A stretch of DNA of 10,635 bases, from contig JADZCW010000189.1 of NCBI GenBank assembly GCA_020851395.1, forward strand, positions 1 to 10,635. The letters are read 5' to 3'. The notes beneath the pieces were generated by a model. It was not told the origin of the DNA. It ran no database searches and saw only the letters and a list, made by a program, of their open reading frames with translations. The translations under genes were made by a program, and so were the position numbers. The stretch is from Phycisphaeraceae bacterium (GTDB taxonomy: Bacteria; Planctomycetota; Phycisphaerae; Phycisphaerales; Phycisphaeraceae). Below are positions 1 to 5,897 of this stretch, in pieces. Position 1 is the stretch's first letter; each line of letters starts with the position of its first letter.

Positions 1-323
1 CCGAGCTGGTCAAGCAGCTCCGCACCCAGTACGACCACGTGATCATCGACACCCCGCCGATCATCGACCTGGCCGACGCCGGCATCCTCGGCGCCCTGGC
101 CGACGAGGTCCTGCTGATCGTCCGCATGAACCGCACACCGCGCCCGCTCGTCGAGCAGGCGGTCAAGACCCTCTCGAGCTACAACGCGCCGCTGACGGCC
201 ATCATCGCCACCGACCAACGCGCTCAGCCCGGGAGCTACTACAAGTACGGCCGCTACGGCCGCTACGGCGGATACGGAGGCTACGGCTCGCAGCAGCACG
301 CCGCCCATCGAAAAGCCGGCTGA
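1..323 (+). CDS. Exopolysaccharide tyrosine autokinase (CpsD/CapB-type BY-kinase), C-terminal fragment
   Basis: This is the 3' end of a gene that starts left of the window; the reading frame enters at base 3 and stops with TGA at 321-323. The visible part contains VIIDTPP, the Walker B-type motif (hydrophobic residues then DxxP) of bacterial tyrosine kinases and related MinD/ParA-like ATPases. A typical segment follows, LADAGILGALADEVLLIV, which resembles the region after Walker B in CpsD/CapB/Wzc kinase domains. The protein ends in a tail of seven tyrosines (YYKYGRYGRYGGYGGYG), matching the tyrosine cluster that BY-kinases autophosphorylate. In this family the kinase partners with a Wzz-like chain-length regulator at the inner membrane and controls polysaccharide polymerisation and export. 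Walker A and A' lie outside the window, so it is unknown whether the Wzz domain is fused. A ParA/MinD-like ATPase without kinase activity is the main alternative; the tyrosine tail argues against it. Confidence 0.85.
   Translation, partial: ELVKQLRTQYDHVIIDTPPIIDLADAGILGALADEVLLIVRMNRTPRPLVEQAVKTLSSYNAPLTAIIATDQRAQPGSYYKYGRYGRYGGYGGYGSQQHAAHRKAG
246..290 (+). repeat. Five tandem 9-base units encoding Tyr-Gly-x
   Basis: Five consecutive 9-base units, each starting TACGG, encode YGR, YGR, YGG, YGG and YGS at the C-terminus of the tyrosine kinase. The first two units are identical (TACGGCCGC) and the others diverge mainly at the last codon. The in-frame repeat can change the number of phosphorylatable tyrosines by whole-unit gain or loss without disturbing the reading frame. 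That expansion mechanism is inferred; the repeat itself is seen directly. Confidence 0.85.
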
Positions 324-415
324 TCCCCGGACAAAGGATCGACCCGCGGAATCACCAGGCCGCGCCAGTACGGGGCGGAGGGCACACGCCGCCTGGGCCG
401 CCCGCGACACGGGGC

Positions 416-427
416 GGGGGGAGAAAG
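416..427 (+). promoter_or_regulatory. Ribosome binding site favouring a TTG start
   Basis: A purine run (GGGGGGAGAAAG at 416-427) contains GGGGAG at 418-423, eight bases before TTG 432. The in-frame ATG at 447 has no comparable purine stretch at the right distance. This supports the TTG, though 447 remains possible. Confidence 0.5.
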
Positions 428-431
428 TTTT

Positions 432-1178
432 TTGGATAACCCGCCCATGCACCAAGGTCCCGAACAACCTCTTCGACGCCTGCTGCTGATCAGCCGCGGG
501 CTGCCCGACGCCCAGGGCGACCCCCGGGCCGTCCGGGCCTGGCAGCTCCTGAGCCTGGCCGCACACGACTACCAGGTCGACCTGGTCTGCCTCGACGGAC
601 ACGGGCCGCACATGACCGCCTGGACCGCCGCGGCCGAGCGGTGTCGACGGCTGACGATGTGCTGTGCACCGGGCTATTGGCGGTCGCTGCCCCTGCGGGC
701 CTGGGCCCAGGCCCTGGGCTGGCTCGACGCCCAGCCCGCCTGGCTGCCGACCTGGCTCAACGACCTGTCGCCCTATCAGGTCATCCTCTGCACCGACCCC
801 GACGGCGTCGAGCTGGTCAACCTTCTTCGCCAAGTCCACGGCCCCTCGGCCGGCCTGCCGCACCTGATCTGCGACCTGCACCTGCCTCGCAGCGTCCGCC
901 ACCGCCAGCAGCTCCGTCGCTGCCTGACGCCCCTTCGCTCCTTCCACCGTTGGCAGGCCCGACATCACGCCGATCTTGAGTTCTGCAGCCTCGTGCGTTG
1001 CACGCTGATCCTGACCTCGGACCCCCGCGACGCCGAGAACCTCCGCCAGCAGGGCCTGACCGCCCATCACCTGCCCGCCTCGGACGAGCCGACCAACCGA
1101 CCGGCCGAGCACCGCGCCTCTCGGATCGCGAGCCGCCTGATCTCCCTCGATCCGACGCCCGTGTCCAAGGCGGCCTGA
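432..1178 (+). CDS. Half-length GT4-like glycosyltransferase (N-terminal domain only), polysaccharide locus
   Basis: This 248-residue protein resembles the N-terminal Rossmann domain of GT-B sugar transferases, especially the type found with PEP-CTERM/exosortase exopolysaccharide clusters. LLLISRGLP (17-25) is followed by a small-residue/charged loop and RAWQLLSLAAHDYQVDLVCL (35-54), the usual first strand, loop, helix and second strand. LPHLICDLHLP (142-152) sits where relatives have a strand ending in D-x-D/H, and LILTSDPRDAENLR (192-205) corresponds to the strand and helix at the end of the N-domain. Full-length relatives are about 400 residues and carry a C-terminal nucleotide-sugar-binding domain with an E-x7-E motif. 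Here the protein stops after a low-complexity tail, and the next gene faces the other way. It follows the tyrosine kinase by 108 bases on the same strand, consistent with the same polysaccharide locus. It is either a remnant, a regulatory or scaffold subunit, or half of a split enzyme. The family call is from remembered motifs and is moderate. Confidence 0.6.
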   Translation: MDNPPMHQGPEQPLRRLLLISRGLPDAQGDPRAVRAWQLLSLAAHDYQVDLVCLDGHGPHMTAWTAAAERCRRLTMCCAPGYWRSLPLRAWAQALGWLDAQPAWLPTWLNDLSPYQVILCTDPDGVELVNLLRQVHGPSAGLPHLICDLHLPRSVRHRQQLRRCLTPLRSFHRWQARHHADLEFCSLVRCTLILTSDPRDAENLRQQGLTAHHLPASDEPTNRPAEHRASRIASRLISLDPTPVSKAA

Positions 1179-1257
1179 CGCTCCCGCACCACTGAGAGCC
1201 GCCCGCGTCGAGACCTTGGCGCGCGGTCGTAGGCATGGGATCGCCCGCCCGCCGGGG

Positions 1258-1572
1258 TCAGTCCCGCTTGTCCTTGACCTTGTCCAGCCGCCGGCCCACG
1301 GCGACCTTCACCCGGTCGGCCGCGCTGGAGATTGCCAGGTAGAGGTCCGCGTGCTCCTGCTTGACCAGCACGGGCTCGAGGTGCAGCAGCCTGACCTCGA
1401 TGTCGCAGCCCTTGTCCACGCCCCCGCGCGGGCCGTTCTGGTCCTTGAGCACCACACGGACCTGGCCGATGTGCCGGTCGTACTGGTTCAGGGCGTGGCT
1501 GACCCGGGAGCGGACGTGATCGTCGATGGCCTCGGTGACATGGATGTTGACGCCGTGAATGTCAAATTCCAT
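1258..1572 (-). CDS. hpf: Short-form ribosome hibernation-promoting factor (HPF/RaiA, sigma-54 modulation family)
   Basis: The 104-residue protein matches short HPF/YfiA-type proteins in length and pattern. It opens with MEFDIHGVNIHVTEAIDDHV (1-20), a beta strand then helix as in HPF. An R-V-V-L-K strand follows (39-43), and the closing amphipathic helix DLYLAISSAADRVKVAVGR (76-94) ends in a Lys-rich tail (KVKDKRD). Family members bind the decoding centre of the 30S subunit in stationary phase, block mRNA and tRNA binding, and promote inactive 70S or 100S particles. The extra C-terminal dimerisation domain of long HPF is absent. The ATG start has a strong GGGGAGGG ribosome binding site (1577-1584) four bases upstream. 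It lies 41 bases after pgpH on the same strand and is the last gene before a convergent neighbour, so it is probably co-transcribed with pgpH and phoH. No convincing terminator hairpin was seen at 1179-1257. Confidence 0.88.
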   Translation of the reverse strand: MEFDIHGVNIHVTEAIDDHVRSRVSHALNQYDRHIGQVRVVLKDQNGPRGGVDKGCDIEVRLLHLEPVLVKQEHADLYLAISSAADRVKVAVGRRLDKVKDKRD

Positions 1573-1613
1573 CGAACCCTCCCCAAAGAAAAAAGCCTAC
1601 GAACAACCGCGGA

Positions 1614-3959
1614 TCAGCCGGTGCGCGACTGCGCGGACACATCCGCGGCGGGAGCGAGCGGTTGGTTGAGCGACGGCCCCGGCACCTGACGCTCCTCGCC
1701 CGGGTACTTCATCCGGGCGTGGTAGATGGCCTGGAGCATCTTGGCCATCGACTCCTCGATCCTGTGCAGGTCCGCCAGCGTGAGGTTGCAGTGGTCGAAC
1801 TGCCCGTCCATCAGCCGCTTCTGGGCGATGGCGTGCACGAGCTGTTCGAGACGGATCGGCGTCGGGTCGCTTATGGCCCGCGAGGCGCTCTCGATGGCAT
1901 CACCAAGCATCAGGATCGCCGCCTCGCGCGTCTGCGGCTTGGGCCCCGGGTACCGGAACTCGAATTCCGTAGGGGCGGCCGTGTTCTCCCGACCGCTGCG
2001 CTGCTTGGCCGCTTGGTAGAAGAACTCGACCAGCGTCGTCCCGTGGTGCGACTCGATGAAGTGCCGGATCGACGTCGGCAACCCGTAGTCGCGGGCCATC
2101 TCCACGCCGTCCTTGACGTGCCCGACGATGATCAGCAGGCTCATCGCCGGCGAGAGCTTCTCGTGCCGGTTGTGCCCGTCGGACTGGTTCTCCACGAAGT
2201 AGAGCGGCTTGTTGACCTTCCCGATGTCGTGGTACATCGCCCCGACCTTGCAGAGCAAGGCATCCGCCCCGACCGCGCTCGCCGCCGCCTCGGCCAGGTC
2301 CGCCAGCCGCAGGGAGTGCTGGTACGTACCGGGCGCTTCCTGGGCCAGACGGCGCAGGAGCGGGTGCGACGCGTCATTGAGCTCCTTGAGCGTCATCGAC
2401 GTGGTGACCTTGAAGGTCTTCTCGATCGCCGGCAATGCTCCCTGCACGACCACGCACGTGCCGATGCCGCTCAGCAGCACCTTCAGGCCGTCCCACGCGA
2501 TCGACTGGAGCTGGTCGAGGTTCGCCGACAGGTGCATCGGCCGCGTGGCCAGCCCCGTCAGCCAGACCACCGCCGCCATCGCCACCCCCGTCCACAGGCC
2601 CACCCACATCAGCTTCGACCGCGTGCGGATCTCGTTGAGCTGCGCCACCGCCGCCGTCAGCCCCGTCGCCAGCACCAGCCCGAAGCTCACCGGCAGCCCC
2701 AGGCACACCACCACCATCACCGCGTGCGCCGCCGCCACCGCCAGCGCGAACCGCTGGTCGTAGGCGATCGTCAGCACGAGGGCCACGATCAGCGTCGGGA
2801 AGACCGCCAGGCAGTGGGCGTACTTCGGCGCCCCGAGCGTGCCGAACACCGCCAGACTCAGCATCAGCCCCATCAGCAGCGTCAGCGCCAGCCCCCGCAT
2901 CCCGTTGAACGCGACACGCGGCTTGTAATGCCAGACGTACACCCACAGCCCCGCCGTCAGCAGCACCATCAGCCCCACGTGCCCGAGCGTCACCAGCCGC
3001 TGCCGCACCGGCCCGATCGCCCGGACGTAGGCCTGCCGCTCGGCCTCGAGGAGCTTGACGTCGAACGGTTTGAGCGTCCGGCCGACGCCGATCAGGAGCT
3101 GATTGGCCATCAGCCGCTCGACGATCGGCGCCACCCGCGCCTCGGACGCCTGACGCCGATCGCTCGTCGCCTGCGTGTCCAGGAAATACGTCGGCGCCAG
3201 GTCCTCCATCAGCACCGCCAGCACCGTTCCGCGGATCTCCTTGGGGAACCGCGTGGCCACAAGGCTGTTCATCACCTGCGCACGGAACTTGTCCCGGTCC
3301 GTATCGAAGTTCAGCAGCGACGGGTCCAACCGGTAGTCCGCCGCGCCGTCGGGCCGGCGGATGACGATCTGGTAGGCGAGCTGGGCCAGGTCCGTCTCCC
3401 GTTCGTAGTCGATGGCACGCAGCAGCGGGATCGACGCCACGTCCACCAGGAAACCATCGACGAGCTGCCGCCACGGCGTGGCCGTCGGGTCCGACACATG
3501 CTTCTTGAGAGCCTTCACAACCTCCGGGGTTATCTCCCAGGCCGTGCGGGTCTTCTCCTCGATCTGGTCGATCGACTCGAGCGTCGCGCTGCGGGACCCG
3601 AGATTCAGCAGCTTCTCGCGGACGCGGTCAAAGAACTCCTTATTGGCCTGGAAGACGGCCGGCTCCTTCTGGCCGGCGTTGCTCCGGGCTTCTTCCGTGC
3701 GTTCCTCGTTGACGGCCTCGAACTCCACCCTGGAGTAGACCGGCTCGATCATGGTCTGCCCGACATACCGCATCCCGCGCCAGTGGGCCGTGAGCGTCAG
3801 CACCCCGCCAAGACCGGCCAGGCAGGCAATGTACAGCAGCGACCAGAGCACCTGCCGGCGGAGCAGCCACTGCGTCCAGCGGTCCCGCAGCGAGGGCATC
3901 GCCCGCCGCAGTTCGCGGCGCCGGGCCGATCGGGGATGATTCGAGGGTGTCAGGGCCAT
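1614..3959 (-). CDS. pgpH: 7TM-HD membrane phosphodiesterase, PgpH/YqfF family (c-di-AMP hydrolase)
   Basis: This 781-residue protein has the full PgpH architecture. A cytoplasmic N-terminus precedes one membrane segment (about 37-58). A large extracytoplasmic 7TMR-HDED-like domain follows (about 60-320), then roughly seven hydrophobic segments (about 322-344, 353-372, 381-400, 404-421, 421-440, 450-471, 488-510), and finally a cytoplasmic HD domain (about 545-700). Metal-binding residues of the HD site are visible: H548 (GTYQHS), H577-D578 (YHDIGK), H614 (IVGH), H638-H639 (SHHGT) and D687 (LGDAIE). Members of this family cleave cyclic di-AMP to pApA and lower its level, which affects osmotic balance and wall homeostasis. 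The substrate is inferred from the family. phoH lies 68 bases upstream and hpf 41 bases downstream, same strand. ATG 3959 lacks a strong ribosome binding site; the internal ATG at codon 21 is an alternative start. Confidence 0.93.
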   Translation of the reverse strand: MALTPSNHPRSARRRELRRAMPSLRDRWTQWLLRRQVLWSLLYIACLAGLGGVLTLTAHWRGMRYVGQTMIEPVYSRVEFEAVNEERTEEARSNAGQKEPAVFQANKEFFDRVREKLLNLGSRSATLESIDQIEEKTRTAWEITPEVVKALKKHVSDPTATPWRQLVDGFLVDVASIPLLRAIDYERETDLAQLAYQIVIRRPDGAADYRLDPSLLNFDTDRDKFRAQVMNSLVATRFPKEIRGTVLAVLMEDLAPTYFLDTQATSDRRQASEARVAPIVERLMANQLLIGVGRTLKPFDVKLLEAERQAYVRAIGPVRQRLVTLGHVGLMVLLTAGLWVYVWHYKPRVAFNGMRGLALTLLMGLMLSLAVFGTLGAPKYAHCLAVFPTLIVALVLTIAYDQRFALAVAAAHAVMVVVCLGLPVSFGLVLATGLTAAVAQLNEIRTRSKLMWVGLWTGVAMAAVVWLTGLATRPMHLSANLDQLQSIAWDGLKVLLSGIGTCVVVQGALPAIEKTFKVTTSMTLKELNDASHPLLRRLAQEAPGTYQHSLRLADLAEAAASAVGADALLCKVGAMYHDIGKVNKPLYFVENQSDGHNRHEKLSPAMSLLIIVGHVKDGVEMARDYGLPTSIRHFIESHHGTTLVEFFYQAAKQRSGRENTAAPTEFEFRYPGPKPQTREAAILMLGDAIESASRAISDPTPIRLEQLVHAIAQKRLMDGQFDHCNLTLADLHRIEESMAKMLQAIYHARMKYPGEERQVPGPSLNQPLAPAADVSAQSRTG

Positions 3960-4027
3960 AAGCCGTCGTGTGCTCAGCCGCCCCGCCGAGTTATCGGTCC
4001 TCGGCCAACCGAGAGCGGATGGGGGAT

Positions 4028-5104
4028 TTATCGACTGTTTTCGCCCTCTGGTTCGGCCCCAACCTCTTGGCTGGGAGCCTCTTGCTCGTGCGGATCAACG
4101 ACCTGCTCAGGCCCCCGCCGGGTGCTGTTCCCGTAGGCGTCGACGATCCGTTGCACCAGGCTGTGCCGGACGATGTCTACCTGTCCGAGCGTCACGAAGG
4201 CCGCCCCCCGCACACGCCGCAGCCGCCGCACCGCGTCGATCAGCCCCGACTCGGCCGGCTCGGGCAGGTCGATCTGGGAGGTGTCGCCGGTGACGATCAT
4301 CTTCGATCCTTGCCCCAGGCGGGTCAGGAACATCAGCATCTGCTGCTTGGTCGTGTTCTGGGCCTCGTCGAGGATGACCAGGGCCTCGTTGAGCGTCCGC
4401 CCGCGCATGAACGCCAGCGGGATGATCTCGATCAGGTCGCAGGCCATCATGCGCTGGATCTGGTCGTAGTCCATCATGTCGTGCAGTGCGTCGAGCAGCG
4501 GTCGCAGGTAGGGGTTCACCTTGTCCTGCATCGACCCCGGCAGGAATCCCAGCTTCTCCCCGGCCTCGACCGCGGGCCGCACCAGCACCAGCTTGCGGAC
4601 GCGCGCCGCCTTGAGCATCGCCACCGCCGCCGCGACGGCCAGATAGGTCTTGCCCGTCCCCGCCGGCCCGACGCAGAAGGTCAGATCATGCTCCGCGATC
4701 GCCTGGAGATACTCCGCCTGCCCGGGCGTCATGGCCTTGACCGTCCGCCCGCGCGTGTAGACCTCGATGCCCCCCCCGGCCCCGGAAGTGTCGGCGGGAG
4801 CGCCCGCGTCGCTGACGTTGAGACGCCCCGCGTGCAGCGCGCCCGCCTGCCGGGCCGAGGACGCGATGGCGTCGAGCAGTTGCTGGCGGTCCATCGGCCG
4901 TCTCCGCAGCGCCGCCTCCGAGAGCTGTTCGAGCAGCCGGGCCGTCTGCCCCACCGCCGCGCTGTCGCCGCTGATCCGCAACGACCCGTCCCGCGCCGCG
5001 ATCCGCACGCCCAGCGTCTCACGCAGAATCTTGAGGTTCCGCTCAGCCACGCCCACCATCCCCAGACGGTGGTCGCCGTGCGGCAGGTTGATCGTCAATT
5101 CCAA
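4028..5104 (-). CDS. phoH: PhoH-like ATPase (PhoH/YbeZ family)
   Basis: This 358-residue P-loop ATPase shows Walker A GPAGTGKT (146-153), Walker B VILDEAQN (243-250), the sensor TGDTSQIDLP (272-281) and a likely arginine finger in VQRIVDAY (R319). The N-terminal 100 residues form the small KH-like domain typical of YbeZ-type PhoH, and the last 30 residues are a charged, probably disordered tail. The family is a cytoplasmic superfamily I-like ATPase linked to RNA metabolism; in other bacteria YbeZ works with the rRNA endonuclease YbeY. The start is TTG at 5104, chosen because AAGGAGA (5112-5118) sits seven bases upstream and no better-placed ATG lies nearby. It is the first gene of the probable phoH-pgpH-hpf unit. 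No ybeY follows in this window. The gene is divergent from the small protein gene at 5299, leaving a 194-base shared upstream region. Confidence 0.95.
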   Translation of the reverse strand: MELTINLPHGDHRLGMVGVAERNLKILRETLGVRIAARDGSLRISGDSAAVGQTARLLEQLSEAALRRRPMDRQQLLDAIASSARQAGALHAGRLNVSDAGAPADTSGAGGGIEVYTRGRTVKAMTPGQAEYLQAIAEHDLTFCVGPAGTGKTYLAVAAAVAMLKAARVRKLVLVRPAVEAGEKLGFLPGSMQDKVNPYLRPLLDALHDMMDYDQIQRMMACDLIEIIPLAFMRGRTLNEALVILDEAQNTTKQQMLMFLTRLGQGSKMIVTGDTSQIDLPEPAESGLIDAVRRLRRVRGAAFVTLGQVDIVRHSLVQRIVDAYGNSTRRGPEQVVDPHEQEAPSQEVGAEPEGENSR

Positions 5105-5111
5105 CGCGTCG

Positions 5112-5118
5112 TCTCCTT
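5112..5118 (-). promoter_or_regulatory. Ribosome binding site fixing the TTG start of phoH
   Basis: AAGGAGA on the minus strand lies seven bases before TTG 5104. It is the clearest Shine-Dalgarno sequence of the phoH-pgpH pair and decides the start codon. Confidence 0.75.
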
Positions 5119-5298
5119 GTCCCGCCGGCGAGCCGCCAACAAATCCCAGGCTATGGTCCCTGGCCGGCGACGCGATTGGGCGCAGAGGCCCTGCACCGCG
5201 TATTGTATGCCCCGCGACCGGAACTGACCGGGCCGATGCCCCCTCGTACCGATTCTTAAGATGGCCTCAAACCGGACCGGCCGAATGGGCACGCCGAC

Positions 5299-5865
5299 AT
5301 GAACCTTAAGGCATTGATAATCATCGTTTTAATCGCGGCGCCAACCACGGCGTGCTCCACGAGGCCAAGCCCGTCGGCGCCCTCGGCTAACTCGATGTCC
5401 GCCGCAGACCTTGCCCGGCCCGCTCTGCCCCGGGCCGACGGACAATCCAGAGCCTTTGTCGTCTCACCCCGAAGGCTGCACGAGGACATCCGCCGCGGCA
5501 TCTCCGCCCTGCACTGGGCCATAATCCGGATCGAGAAGCCGACCGAGCCCGCCACCACCGAGCCGGCCGAGGACACGCCACCCCTGCTGCGCGCCTGGGC
5601 CCTGCTGCCGGACGGCCGAACCTGCACGGTCGCCGCCTGGGTCGTGCCCGACACAACCCCTGATGCGGTGCACGCCTCCATGGACCGCACCGGCCCCGGC
5701 GTGGACCACGACGAAGCGTGGCTGCGTCAACCCGTGACCGTCGCGCTACGCGTCAGCGTCGGACGTCTGGGTGACTCCTCGCTCGAAAAGCAATTCCTCC
5801 ACTCGCTCGAACAGACCCTGCGCGGCCCATCCGAGCGCCGACGCATCCGCTTCGATCTGCCCTAG
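5299..5865 (+). CDS. Small unrecognised exported protein, possible lipoprotein
   Basis: I do not recognise this 188-residue protein. It begins MNLKALIIIVLIAAPTTACS: one Lys, a hydrophobic core (5-14), then a Cys at 19. TTAC is a weak lipobox because position -3 is Thr rather than Leu, so both a lipoprotein and a conventionally cleaved secreted protein are possible. A Ser/Pro/Ala-rich stretch (20-50) looks like a flexible linker. The remainder (about 52-188) alternates charged helices and strands, for example LLRAWALLPDGRTCTVAAWVV (96-116) and QPVTVALRVSVG (144-155), suggesting a small alpha/beta domain with no motif I know. A second Cys is at 109. There is no good ribosome binding site before ATG 5299, which is common in planctomycetes. 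It is divergent from phoH and convergent with the oxidoreductase gene, whose stop is 32 bases away, so it is probably transcribed alone. Confidence 0.65.
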   Translation: MNLKALIIIVLIAAPTTACSTRPSPSAPSANSMSAADLARPALPRADGQSRAFVVSPRRLHEDIRRGISALHWAIIRIEKPTEPATTEPAEDTPPLLRAWALLPDGRTCTVAAWVVPDTTPDAVHASMDRTGPGVDHDEAWLRQPVTVALRVSVGRLGDSSLEKQFLHSLEQTLRGPSERRRIRFDLP

Positions 5866-5897
5866 CTGCCCCGAACCGACTCAACGGATGGCTCCAC

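Noticed and set aside
1179..1257. Possible bidirectional terminator between the convergent GT-like and hpf genes
   Set aside because: GC-rich, but I found no stem longer than a few bases followed by a T tract on either strand.
1662..4136. Long plus-strand open frame (824 codons) opposite pgpH
   Set aside because: It is the mirror of a well-supported gene. Its translation is dominated by Arg, His, Gln and Pro, as expected when GC-rich third positions are read on the other strand, and it has no recognisable domain.
5202..5207. TACAAT on the minus strand as the -10 box of phoH
   Set aside because: The hexamer is good and well placed, but there is no acceptable -35 at 16 to 18 bases (CGGTCA and neighbours), so it is not called.
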